The notes under the pieces were generated by a model, which ran no database searches, was not told the origin of the DNA, and saw only the letters and a list, made by a program, of their open reading frames with translations. This document shows, in pieces, positions 1 through 6,783 of a stretch of DNA of 15,992 bases. Location: NCBI GenBank assembly GCA_035551475.1, contig DASZMX010000068.1:1-15992 (forward strand), given 5' to 3'. Positions within the stretch are counted from its first letter, which is position 1, and each line of letters opens with the position of its first letter. The DNA is from DASZMX01 sp035551475. GTDB taxonomy: Bacteria; Verrucomicrobiota; Verrucomicrobiia; Limisphaerales; Palsa-1400. A program made the translations under genes and the position numbers.

Positions 1-575
1 TGAGCATCACAATCACTGGTCAGAGCGTGCCGCCCAACGCGGTGGCGGACAGCATTGTCATCAGCGCCTCCGCCACTTCTGCGGATCTTACCGCCCGGCT
101 CTTGGCCAACGATAGCGATCTCAATCCCGATGACACCGCGCGTCTTTTTATCAGCGGTCTTTACACCAATGCCACCGTGGGAAATGTCGCGCTCACCAAT
201 GGCGTCCTGCGCTACAGTCCGGCGGGCCGTTTCACTGCGCTGGCGCCCGGTCAATCCGCGCCGGACAATTTTATTTACGTGTTGAGCGATCCCTTCGGCG
301 CCACCTCGTCCGCCGCCGTCAATGTCACCGTCGTTGGGCCGCCGCTCGTGGCGCAAGGCTCGTTCGCCGCGGGATCCTTTAACCTCCACATTCTGGGACT
401 GTCAAACACTGTATGCGTCGTCGCGGCCTCCACCAACCTGGCGGATTGGACCGTGGTGGGCACGGCGACCGAAGCCAGCCCGGGTGTTTTTAACTTCACC
501 GATCCGGTTCCGCCCGGCGCGCTCACGCGTTATTATCAAGTGGTTCAATCGCCCACCAACGTCCCGGCGCCATAA
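1..575 (+). CDS. C-terminal part of a large secreted cadherin/Ig-like repeat protein (5' end outside window)
   Basis: The reading frame is open from position 3 to the TAA at 573-575 and continues upstream of the window, so this is the last ~190 residues of a longer protein. The visible part begins with a bacterial cadherin-like or Ig-fold segment: a VPPNAVAD linker, then LLANDSDLNPDD and the strand-rich FIYVLSDPFGATSSAAVNVTV. It ends with a short module containing ASTNLADWTVVG and FTDPVPPGALTRYYQVV. This 'ASTN..DW..V..F.DP...RYY' ending is common at the C-termini of very large secreted Verrucomicrobiota proteins. The first ATG-like position (27) is not a credible start because the fold already begins before it. 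The likely role is extracellular or surface-associated; no catalytic motif is visible. The ligand is unknown. Confidence 0.8.
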   Translation, partial: SITITGQSVPPNAVADSIVISASATSADLTARLLANDSDLNPDDTARLFISGLYTNATVGNVALTNGVLRYSPAGRFTALAPGQSAPDNFIYVLSDPFGATSSAAVNVTVVGPPLVAQGSFAAGSFNLHILGLSNTVCVVAASTNLADWTVVGTATEASPGVFNFTDPVPPGALTRYYQVVQSPTNVPAP

Positions 576-625
576 ACTGGCGGACAAAAAGGCGATGGGG
601 TAGGGTGGTCAGGAATCTTAAAAAT

Positions 626-1087
626 ATGAGCATCAATTATTCGACACCTGACCTCACCCAACATCCGCCCCGCAGTCCGCGCTTGCGCCTGGGCGGCTAT
701 GTGCTGCTGCCGCGCATCCTTGATAAAGGCCGCGCCGCTCTCGCGGGCAAGCTCGGCGAATACCATTTCGCCGGCAAAGGGATGGACCGCCATTTCTTTG
801 CCTTCACCGGGCTGGAGCACGAAGCCTTGAAAGCGGAGCTGGCCAAAGGCGGCGGCGATGGTGACATCCTTGCCTGGGTGCAAGCCAATGCCAAACCCGC
901 GCGCGCGCCCTGGGAAATCGCCGCCTGGAGCAACTATCATTTGACGCGCGGCCCCGACAGCGACAACGAAACCCTGACCTATTTCGCCGAGCAGGTGAAA
1001 AAATTCAGCGCCACGCGCGAGGATGTCACGACCTGGTTCGAGTTCATGGAACTGGACGACTACTGCACGTTTGGCGGCAAGCCTTGA
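626..1087 (+). CDS. DUF5069 domain-containing protein
   Basis: A 153-residue soluble protein spanned almost entirely by a DUF5069-type domain. Recognisable blocks are DLTQHPPRSPRLRLGGYVLLPR near the N-terminus, then LDKGRAALAGKLGEYHF, the central GDILAWVQANA block and a C-terminal WFEFMELDDYCTF. No signal peptide or membrane segment is visible. The biochemical function of this family is unknown. I chose the ATG at 626 over the in-frame GTG at 605: the conserved part begins directly after 626 and an AGGA lies 11 bases upstream (611-614). It stands alone, 50 bases after the preceding gene and followed by a strong hairpin. The family assignment rests on recalled motif order, not on a search. Confidence 0.85.
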   Translation: MSINYSTPDLTQHPPRSPRLRLGGYVLLPRILDKGRAALAGKLGEYHFAGKGMDRHFFAFTGLEHEALKAELAKGGGDGDILAWVQANAKPARAPWEIAAWSNYHLTRGPDSDNETLTYFAEQVKKFSATREDVTTWFEFMELDDYCTFGGKP

Positions 1088-1097
1088 TTCTTATTTT

Positions 1098-1142
1098 GGG
1101 GTCAGACCGCCGATGTCCAACCCGGCGCGGTAGTCTGGCCCC
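1098..1142. repeat. 45-nt imperfect palindrome (REP-like hairpin) abutting a start codon
   Basis: The left arm GGGGTCAGAC (1098-1107) pairs with the right arm GTCTGGCCCC (1133-1142) through ten pairs including one G-T wobble. An inner stem CGCCG (1108-1112) / CGGCG (1123-1127) extends it, leaving a ten-base loop and a five-base bulge (1128-1132). It starts ten bases after the DUF5069 stop codon and ends exactly at the ATG of the next ORF. No T-run follows on either strand, so it is a poor intrinsic terminator. The motif TGGGGTCAGACC recalls palindromes that accompany REP-associated transposases in many genomes; that link is from memory. It could equally be an RNA structure restricting translation of the next ORF. 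Confidence 0.6.
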
Positions 1143-1349
1143 ATGATGACAAACCTTGGCGGCTGGCAGCCTTCCGAAACCCTGGCCACTTTCGGCCAGG
1201 CCGTTCTCCTTAAAGACCGTGGCGGCGCCTACACCCTGTGCGGCGGCACCTTCGATGATCAATGCGAGGCCCGCGAATGGATCAGCCTTTTTCTGCACGA
1301 AGCGGTCGTGCGGGAAACGGAGCCATTCCAAACATCACGCCGAAATTAA
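1143..1349 (+). CDS. Small hypothetical protein, 68 aa
   Basis: I do not recognise this protein with certainty. It is short and soluble, with no signal peptide: a GQAVLLKDRGGAYTLCGGTFDD segment (about residues 18-39) that looks like a beta hairpin, then a helical EAREWISLFLHEAVV stretch (about 43-57). The composition looks like a real protein and not an out-of-frame shadow, and no other gene occupies this space. Either ATG at 1143 or the next codon could start it; no Shine-Dalgarno is visible and the upstream hairpin touches the start codon. Its TAA (1347-1349) overlaps the last bases of the convergent phnX gene, so there is no room for a terminator between them. Function unknown. Confidence 0.55.
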   Translation: MMTNLGGWQPSETLATFGQAVLLKDRGGAYTLCGGTFDDQCEAREWISLFLHEAVVRETEPFQTSRRN

Positions 1350-2170
1350 GGCCGCTCGCCGCGCGCCAGACGCGCAGAAATCGCGTCCACGACGGGAGGC
1401 AGGTCGGCGACGGTGTCAATGATATAGTGCGGCCCGCACGACGCCAGGCGCGCGCGCGCGCGCGACAGCCGGGCATTCCGCTCCTCCGCCGGCAAGGCCT
1501 CCAACTCGTCGGAGGAAAGGCCAACTTCGTTCCCCGAGCGGACAACCGAGACGGTCCACATCCCAGCGGCGTGGCCTTCGGCGACGTCCACCGGCGTGTC
1601 GCCGACTTTGACGAAGGTTTTCATGGGATAAACATCGAGTTGTTTGGCGATGTAAAATGCCATCCATGGGGCCGGCCGGCCTTTGCCCACGACATCCGGC
1701 GTGACCCACAGCTCAGGACTGTATCCCCCCGCGATCGCCTGCGGAATCAGATCGACCATCATGGCTTTGTCGAATCCCGTGGTGCTGGCGATCTTGATCT
1801 GGCGCTGCCGCAATTCCAGCGTCACTTGCGGCACGCCCGGAATCACGTCGCAATGCCCCTTGAGCGTTTCGATTTGCAGCGGACAGAATTCCGCGTAGAG
1901 CGCGTCCAGAATTTCCGCCGTGGGCCGCGACCCGTGCGCTTTTTCCCAGCGCGGCGCAATCGACGGCTCGCTAAGAATTGCGCGAATGTGGTCAATTTTG
2001 TGGGCGCCCATCGGCTTGCGGGCTTCATCCATGGTGATGGCGACGCCGTGGCGGGCGAAGAGTTCGACGAACGCCCGCGCGGGCGCGCGGCTGCCAAAAT
2101 CGAGCACCGTGCCCGAGACGTCGAAGATAACGGCGCGCACGCCGCCGTGGGGGGGAGAATCTTGCATCAT
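1346..2170 (-). CDS. phnX: Phosphonoacetaldehyde hydrolase (phosphonatase)
   Basis: This HAD-superfamily enzyme cleaves the C-P bond of phosphonoacetaldehyde, giving acetaldehyde and phosphate: the last step of 2-aminoethylphosphonate breakdown. In the 274-aa form starting at 2170, the nucleophile Asp lies in VIFDVSGTVLDFG (about residue 17). The Schiff-base Lys is in KPMGAHKIDHIRA, 41 residues later (about 58), and the metal-binding Asp is in VKVGDTPVDVAEGHAAGMW (about 191). The 41- and 174-residue spacings match those recalled for the Bacillus cereus enzyme (D12, K53, D186). STTGF and TPDVVGKGRPAPWM are also family blocks. The nucleophile motif reads DVSGT instead of the usual DWAGT. A TTG at 2191 could add seven residues, but the ATG at 2170 fits the family better. 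The gene stands apart from phnW and pbfA, and is divergent from the phosphoesterase with a Pho-box-like site between them. Confidence 0.93.
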   Translation of the reverse strand: MMQDSPPHGGVRAVIFDVSGTVLDFGSRAPARAFVELFARHGVAITMDEARKPMGAHKIDHIRAILSEPSIAPRWEKAHGSRPTAEILDALYAEFCPLQIETLKGHCDVIPGVPQVTLELRQRQIKIASTTGFDKAMMVDLIPQAIAGGYSPELWVTPDVVGKGRPAPWMAFYIAKQLDVYPMKTFVKVGDTPVDVAEGHAAGMWTVSVVRSGNEVGLSSDELEALPAEERNARLSRARARLASCGPHYIIDTVADLPPVVDAISARLARGERP

Positions 2171-2226
2171 GATGTTAAATTGCTTGCACAATGCCCCGAC
2201 GATACCGTGCCTCCCGCCGCGTTCGT

Positions 2227-2255
2227 GTGACAGTCTTGTGATAATTCGGTGACAC
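2227..2255 (-). promoter_or_regulatory. Putative Pho box: three 7-bp units with exact 11-bp spacing
   Basis: Read on the minus strand toward phnX, three heptamers follow each other at an exact 11-bp period: GTGTCAC (2255-2249), TTATCAC (2244-2238) and CTGTCAC (2233-2227), separated by CGAA and AAGA. This matches the form of PhoB-binding sites, which are repeated CTGTCAT-like heptamers with 4-bp AT-rich spacers. The site ends about 56 bases upstream of the phnX ATG and about 49 bases before the phosphoesterase ATG, so it could serve either divergent gene. A weak -10-like TATCGT (2204-2199, minus strand) lies downstream toward phnX. Both flanking genes encode phosphate-releasing enzymes, which makes phosphate-starvation control plausible. 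This is sequence pattern plus inference; no regulator gene is in the window. Confidence 0.55.
2237..2245 (+). promoter_or_regulatory. Possible extended -10 element for the phosphoesterase gene
   Basis: TGTGATAAT on the plus strand matches the extended -10 form TGnTATAAT with one mismatch in the hexamer (GATAAT). It would start transcription near 2252, leaving a leader of about 52 bases before the ATG at 2304. No good -35 hexamer lies 17-18 bases upstream. It overlaps the middle Pho-box unit, so a bound regulator might compete with or replace -35 contacts here. Confidence 0.3.
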
Positions 2256-2303
2256 CGTGATCCTTTATTGCCGCCGATCCCCTGGTCGTATCATCCTTGC
2301 GGG

Positions 2304-4964
2304 ATGACGAAGACCATTTTGGGGCTGAGCATGGCCGCCGCGCTCGCCGCCTGCGCCGCCGCTCAGGAGACGGGGGACAATGAACAGGTTCGCCGCCTCG
2401 CCGACGAGCGGTTGATCACGCCTGTCAATCAGATTGTCGCGCCCTCCGGCCGCCAAGTCCCTCTGCCGGGCCTGCGCCCCCAAGGCCTCGCGCTCAGCCC
2501 GGACGGCGCGCTGCTGGTGACTTCCGGCAAGACCCATCATCTGGTCGTGATCGATCCTGGCTCGGGCAAAATTTTGCAGGAAGTCTTGCTGCCGGGCGAT
2601 GACGTGACGGTCACCAATCAAACCGGCGTTTCCCCCCGGCAGTTGTTCGGCGAGGATGAAGGCCAGTTGAGTTTCACCGGCCTGATTTTCTCTCCTGATG
2701 GCAGGCGCATTTACCTGTCGAACGTGGGCGGCAGCGTCAAAGTATTTTTGGTCGAGACCAATCGCGTTTCGCCGGGCTATTCGATTCCGCTCCCGCCGGC
2801 GAACGCGCCCCGGCGCAAGGACGAAGTCCCGGCGGGATTGGCGATGTCGAAGGACGGCAAGCGGCTTTACGTCGCCCTCAACATGGGAAATCGCGTGGCC
2901 GAAGTGGATGTGGAAACCTCGGCGATTTTGCGGACTTGGGAGGTGGGCGTGGCGCCATTTGATGTCGCGCTGGCAGGGCGCAAGCTTTACGTGAGCAACT
3001 GGGGTGGGCGCCGTCCCGTCCCGGGCAGCCTGACCGGCCCGGCCGGGCGCGGCACGGTGGTGCGCGTTGATCCGGTGCGCTACATCGCCAATGAGGGATC
3101 CGTCTCGGTGATTGATCTGAAGGAGAACCGCGTGACCGCGGAAATTCTGACGGGCTTGCACGCCAGCGCGCTGGCCATGTCGCCGAACCAGCGTCATCTG
3201 GTCGTGGCCAATGCCTCCAGCGACACGCTCAGTGTGATTGACACCAAGTCTGATGCCATCGTGGAAACACTGTGCGCGCGCCAGGATCCCGGGGATTTGT
3301 TCGGGGCGTGTCCCGATGCGGTGGCGTTTGACGCTTCGGGCCGCGAGCTTTACGTCTGCAATGCGGCGCAAAATGCCGTCGCGATTTTCGATTTCAAAGC
3401 GGGCGCCTCGCGCCTGAAAGGGCTCGTGCCGGTCGGTTGGTTCCCGGGCGCGGTGGTGTGGGACCAGCGGCGCCGCGCCATTGAAGTGGCGAACATCAAA
3501 GGAATGTCAGCCGGGCGCGTCGGCAAGACGAGCGGCCGGTTGGAGTTCAACACCCATCAGCATTTGGGCAGCGTGACGTTGGTCGAGCGGCCGAACACCC
3601 AGGAATTGGCGGCGGATACGGCGCGCGCCTTGCATTATATGCGTTACCCGCGGCTGAAGGAGGCCGCGCAGCCGGCCCGGCCGGGGCAGCCGCCGCGGCC
3701 CGTGCCGGAGCGCGTGGGCGAGCCGAGCGTGTTTCAGCATGTGCTGTATTTGATCAAGGAAAACCGCACCTACGACCAGGTGCTGGGCGACATCAAGGAG
3801 GGCAACGGCGCCGCCGACCTCTGCACCTTTGGCGAGCGGGTCACGCCGAATCAGCACAAATTCTGCCGGGACTTTGTTTTGCTTGACAATACTTACTGCT
3901 CGGGAATTCTCAGCGCCGACGGCCATGAATGGGCCACGACGGCCTTCGCGACGGATTATATGGAGCGGCTCTTCGCGGGATTTCCGCGCAGTTATCCCGA
4001 CGGGTGCGATGACGATGAAGTCGATGCGCTCGCGTACGCGCCGACCGGTTTTATTTGGGATAATTGCCTGGCGCATGGCAAAACCATTCGTGATTACGGC
4101 GAATTCGCCATCACCCGCAAAGCGTGGGCGGACCACGCGCGAAAAGGCGCACCAAAATTCCTCGACGCCTATCACGAATTTCTGCATCCGACCGGCGCCA
4201 TCGCCATGCACAGTGATCCTGGCGTGGAGTCTTTGCGCGCCCATCTCGATGCGCAATATATCGGTTGGGACCTGAATGTTCCTGATGTGCAGCGCTCCGC
4301 GGAATTCGTGCGGGAATTGCGCCAATGCGAACAGCAGGGGGCGCTGCCGAATTTCATGATTTTTAGTTTGCCGAACGACCACACCAGCGGCGCCGATCCC
4401 GGTTCACCCACGCCGGCGGCGCAGGTGGCGGACAACGACCTGGCCTTTGGCCAGATTGTTGATGCCGTCAGCCATAGCCGGTTTTGGTCCAACACCTGCA
4501 TTTTTGCGATTGAAGATGATCCGCAGGCGGGCTGGGATCATGTGAGCGGCTATCGCACCACGGCGTATGTCATCAGCGCCTATTGCAAACGCCAGGCCGT
4601 CGTCAGCGTGCAATACAATCAACTGAGCCTGATACGCACGATGGAATTGGTTCTGGGATTGCCGCCGATGAACCAGATGGACGCCACCGCCACGCCCATG
4701 TCCGCCTGCTTCAACGACACGCCGGACCTGCGCCCGTACGACGTGGTGACCAATAACATTCCCTTGGACAAGATGAACCCGGACCCGAAAAAGATTTCCA
4801 ACGCCGAACTGCGCCACGATGCCTACGTGTCGGCGCGCTTGCCCTTGTCCAAGCCTGATCAGTGCCCGGAGGACGTGCTCAACCGCATTTTGTGGCGGGC
4901 GGTGCAAGGCCCGCAGGTTCCCTATCCCGAGTGGGCGGTGACGGCATTGGGTGACGATGATTGA
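2304..4964 (+). CDS. YncE-type beta-propeller / phosphoesterase (acid phosphatase-phospholipase C family) fusion, exported
   Basis: An 886-aa exported protein. The N-terminus has a hydrophobic signal with a possible lipobox (LAAC, Cys17). Residues ~45-430 carry YVTN/YncE propeller blades (GLALSPDG, SPDGRRIYLSN, SKDGKRLYVALN, SVSVIDLKENRV, FDASGRELYVCN). Residues ~475-830 are a phosphoesterase domain with KENRTYD (E486, N487), SADGHEW (S537, H541), NDHTSG (H693) and EDDPQAGWDHV (D738, D739, H746). These resemble the metal and active-site residues of the AcpA/phospholipase C family, so release of phosphate from external phosphoesters is likely; the substrate is not predictable. I chose the ATG at 2304 because the signal peptide begins there; the in-frame TTG at 2268 adds an untypical leader. 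The Sel1 lipoprotein gene starts six bases after its stop, so they are probably co-transcribed. Confidence 0.88.
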   Translation: MTKTILGLSMAAALAACAAAQETGDNEQVRRLADERLITPVNQIVAPSGRQVPLPGLRPQGLALSPDGALLVTSGKTHHLVVIDPGSGKILQEVLLPGDDVTVTNQTGVSPRQLFGEDEGQLSFTGLIFSPDGRRIYLSNVGGSVKVFLVETNRVSPGYSIPLPPANAPRRKDEVPAGLAMSKDGKRLYVALNMGNRVAEVDVETSAILRTWEVGVAPFDVALAGRKLYVSNWGGRRPVPGSLTGPAGRGTVVRVDPVRYIANEGSVSVIDLKENRVTAEILTGLHASALAMSPNQRHLVVANASSDTLSVIDTKSDAIVETLCARQDPGDLFGACPDAVAFDASGRELYVCNAAQNAVAIFDFKAGASRLKGLVPVGWFPGAVVWDQRRRAIEVANIKGMSAGRVGKTSGRLEFNTHQHLGSVTLVERPNTQELAADTARALHYMRYPRLKEAAQPARPGQPPRPVPERVGEPSVFQHVLYLIKENRTYDQVLGDIKEGNGAADLCTFGERVTPNQHKFCRDFVLLDNTYCSGILSADGHEWATTAFATDYMERLFAGFPRSYPDGCDDDEVDALAYAPTGFIWDNCLAHGKTIRDYGEFAITRKAWADHARKGAPKFLDAYHEFLHPTGAIAMHSDPGVESLRAHLDAQYIGWDLNVPDVQRSAEFVRELRQCEQQGALPNFMIFSLPNDHTSGADPGSPTPAAQVADNDLAFGQIVDAVSHSRFWSNTCIFAIEDDPQAGWDHVSGYRTTAYVISAYCKRQAVVSVQYNQLSLIRTMELVLGLPPMNQMDATATPMSACFNDTPDLRPYDVVTNNIPLDKMNPDPKKISNAELRHDAYVSARLPLSKPDQCPEDVLNRILWRAVQGPQVPYPEWAVTALGDDD

Positions 4965-4970
4965 CAAGCC

Positions 4971-5684
4971 ATGAAACGCCGTTGGGAAGCTATTCTGATG
5001 TTGAGCGCCCTGGGTTGGGCGGTTATCGGCTGCAACCATCAAGACATGCCGGCGCCAATTCCGCCACCCGCGCCGCCCGCTCCCGTGGCGGTGGACATTT
5101 CCCTGCTTCTCAGCAACGCGGAACGCGGCGATGCGGCTGCCCAATACCAGCTTGGTTCTGCCTATGCGCAGGGCGCGGGCGCCAAAATGGATTACAAGCA
5201 GGCCGCGCATTGGTACGGATTGGCGGCCAGCAATAAATATCCGGCCGGGGAGGCGGGGTATGGCGAATTGTTGCTGGCGGGGCAGGGCGCGCCGCGCGAT
5301 CCGTCCAACGCCATCGTATGGTTGACGCGTGCCGGAGAGGCCGGTCATGTCGGCGCGCAATACGACCTGGCCTTTATCTATGAATCAGGGCAGGGGACGG
5401 CCCGGAACAAGGATTTGGCTGTCAAATGGTGCAAGCTGGCGGCGGAAGGCGGGGATAAGGACGCGCAATTTGACTATGGCCAGCGCTGTTTAGTTGGCAA
5501 TGGGCTGCCGAAAGACGCGGTGGAGGGATTAAAATGGCTGATGTTAGCGGCGCAGCAAGGTCTGCCCGATGCTCAAGCCGCGCTGGAAGCCGCGCGGAAA
5601 GCGGCGGTCGCCGATGATTTTTCGCAAGCCACGCAGCGCGCCGCGCAATTTTCTCCCCGTTCAGCCGCAGCGCCGGCGCGGTGA
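4971..5684 (+). CDS. Sel1-like repeat lipoprotein
   Basis: A 237-aa protein with a lipoprotein signal: charged MKRRW start, hydrophobic stretch and lipobox VIGC with Cys21. A Pro/Ala-rich linker (residues ~27-40) leads to four Sel1-type helical repeats of about 36 residues: 50-86 (GDAAAQYQLGSAYAQG), 87-123 (AGYGELLLAGQG), 124-159 (GAQYDLAFIYESGQG) and 160-195 (DAQFDYGQRCLVGNG). A partial fifth repeat and a low-complexity Ala/Arg tail follow. Such repeats form a solenoid used for protein-protein contacts. It probably sits in the envelope. The gene follows the phosphoesterase by six bases and may assist or anchor it, but that is inference from spacing only; Sel1 proteins are abundant in this phylum. 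No Shine-Dalgarno is visible. Confidence 0.88.
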   Translation: MKRRWEAILMLSALGWAVIGCNHQDMPAPIPPPAPPAPVAVDISLLLSNAERGDAAAQYQLGSAYAQGAGAKMDYKQAAHWYGLAASNKYPAGEAGYGELLLAGQGAPRDPSNAIVWLTRAGEAGHVGAQYDLAFIYESGQGTARNKDLAVKWCKLAAEGGDKDAQFDYGQRCLVGNGLPKDAVEGLKWLMLAAQQGLPDAQAALEAARKAAVADDFSQATQRAAQFSPRSAAAPAR

Positions 5685-5691
5685 ACAGTTA

Positions 5692-5740
5692 GTAACAATC
5701 CGCCTCTTAGCTGTAACGTACGCGCCGCGCGAAAGTTACA
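5692..5740. repeat. Spaced GTAAC/GTTAC motifs in the 174-bp gap before the pilin gene
   Basis: GTAAC occurs at 5692-5696 and 5713-5717, and its complement GTTAC at 5735-5739, at intervals of 21 and 22 bases (about two helical turns). The last two extend to a perfect 6-bp inverted pair, TGTAAC (5712-5717) and GTTACA (5735-5740). Such spacing can mark an operator, but no known regulator site is recognised. The rest of the gap (5685-5858) holds no gene. Confidence 0.3.
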
Positions 5741-5749
5741 CTACGTTTC

Positions 5750-5778
5750 TTGCTCAGAAACCTACCGCCACCTAGAGT
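5750..5778 (+). promoter_or_regulatory. Weak sigma70-like promoter candidate upstream of the pilin gene
   Basis: TTGCTC (5750-5755) and TAGAGT (5773-5778) are separated by 17 bases and match the -35 and -10 consensus at three and four of six positions. The element would give a leader of about 75 bases before the ATG at 5859. It is offered because this gap is where the promoter of the downstream run should be; the match alone is poor. Confidence 0.22.
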
Positions 5779-5858
5779 CGGCACGTCTGAAACGCGCCGC
5801 CGGGCCCAACCAAGTTGCCCCACCGGCAGTCACGCAATCGTCCGGACCAATACACGAC

Positions 5859-6755
5859 ATGAGCAGTCTTACGACTTCAATACGCCGCCGCCGCCGCCAT
5901 TCGGAGCAGGGCTTTACCCTCATTGAATTGCTGGTGGTCATTGCCATTATCGCGATTCTGGCGGCCATGCTGCTGCCGGCCTTGAGCAAGGCCAAGGAGC
6001 AGGCGCGGATGATTCAATGCACCGGTTCGCTCAAACAAATTGGCGTCGCCGGCGCGATGTACGCCGACGACAACCGTGACAGTTTCTTTTGCAATCCGCC
6101 CGATCCGGACAACGATCATCCTACTATTTGGCTTCCTAACGGCGGCGGGTGGACGCTCAATCCTCGCTCGACGATTCCTTTGACCGCTAACAACGATGCC
6201 GCCTACTGGGCTTTGGGTTACTCGACTTACTTTTCCGGCCAGCGCCGCCTATGGATCGACCCCGAGGGCGTGCCTTCGGCGGGAGGCGCCGTGGATGAAT
6301 GGCGCGAGGTGGCCAGCGAAAGCAATTACCCGGAAGATTATTGGGCGGCCTCCTGCTATGGCATGTGCGATTTCTTGGTGATACCCTATGCGGGAGCCAA
6401 CTCCACCTGGGGCAAGAATAAGGGTCCCCTCAAACGCAGCAATTACGCCAGCCCGGCCAACTTGATTTTCTGCCAGGATTCCGTCGAGCAAAAGTGTGAA
6501 GGCACGGATGACACATTGGGTTTGTTTCCTGGTTATAACACCATACTTAATGAGTGGGGGCCCGAAGGAAGCTATCAGCCGCTCTATCCGCAAATCGATC
6601 TTATCAAGCGCGGCTGGTGGCGGCATGCGAACCGTTGCGTGACCTTGTGGGTGGACGGCCATGTCAATCGCATTCGGCCCGTGGCCCGCAATGTGGGAAT
6701 AGATTACCGCTGTTACACCGGCGAAAAGCCAGACCGTTTGCCGCCCACGATGTAA
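5859..6755 (+). CDS. Prepilin-type N-terminal cleavage/methylation protein with C-terminal H-X9-DG motif
   Basis: A 298-aa type II pseudopilin-like protein. A short basic leader (RRRRR, residues 9-13) ends at Gly18, followed by FTLIELLVVIAIIAIL with the conserved Glu at mature position 5 (Glu23). This is the signal cut and methylated by prepilin peptidase. Next come the helix AMLLPALSKAKEQARMI and a large globular part of unknown fold. Near the C-terminus, His256 followed by nine residues and Asp266-Gly267 (HANRCVTLWVDG) forms the H-X9-DG signature. Proteins with this pairing are greatly expanded in Verrucomicrobiota, Lentisphaerota and Planctomycetota, and most have no assigned role. It is the first gene of a rightward run; the next gene starts 28 bases downstream. 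Confidence 0.92.
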   Translation: MSSLTTSIRRRRRHSEQGFTLIELLVVIAIIAILAAMLLPALSKAKEQARMIQCTGSLKQIGVAGAMYADDNRDSFFCNPPDPDNDHPTIWLPNGGGWTLNPRSTIPLTANNDAAYWALGYSTYFSGQRRLWIDPEGVPSAGGAVDEWREVASESNYPEDYWAASCYGMCDFLVIPYAGANSTWGKNKGPLKRSNYASPANLIFCQDSVEQKCEGTDDTLGLFPGYNTILNEWGPEGSYQPLYPQIDLIKRGWWRHANRCVTLWVDGHVNRIRPVARNVGIDYRCYTGEKPDRLPPTM

Positions 6756-6783
6756 CCCTCCACGCCACGAGCCTTATCCGCTT

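Noticed and set aside
605..625. GTG start seven codons upstream for the DUF5069 gene
   Set aside because: The ATG at 626 has an AGGA at fair distance and lies directly before the conserved domain; the extra residues look like untranslated leader.
1098..1142. Intrinsic terminator for the DUF5069 gene
   Set aside because: The stem is strong, but it is not followed by a T-run on either strand and the next ORF begins immediately after it.
1448..1462. A 15-base alternating GC run within phnX
   Set aside because: It encodes a plausible Arg-Ala-Arg-Ala stretch in frame and the gene is intact; there is no evidence of slippage or phase variation.
1262..2230. A 322-codon plus-strand open frame opposite phnX
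   Set aside because: Arg/His-rich, low-complexity translation with no recognisable domain; it lies antisense to a gene with all its catalytic motifs and is a by-product of high G+C codon use.
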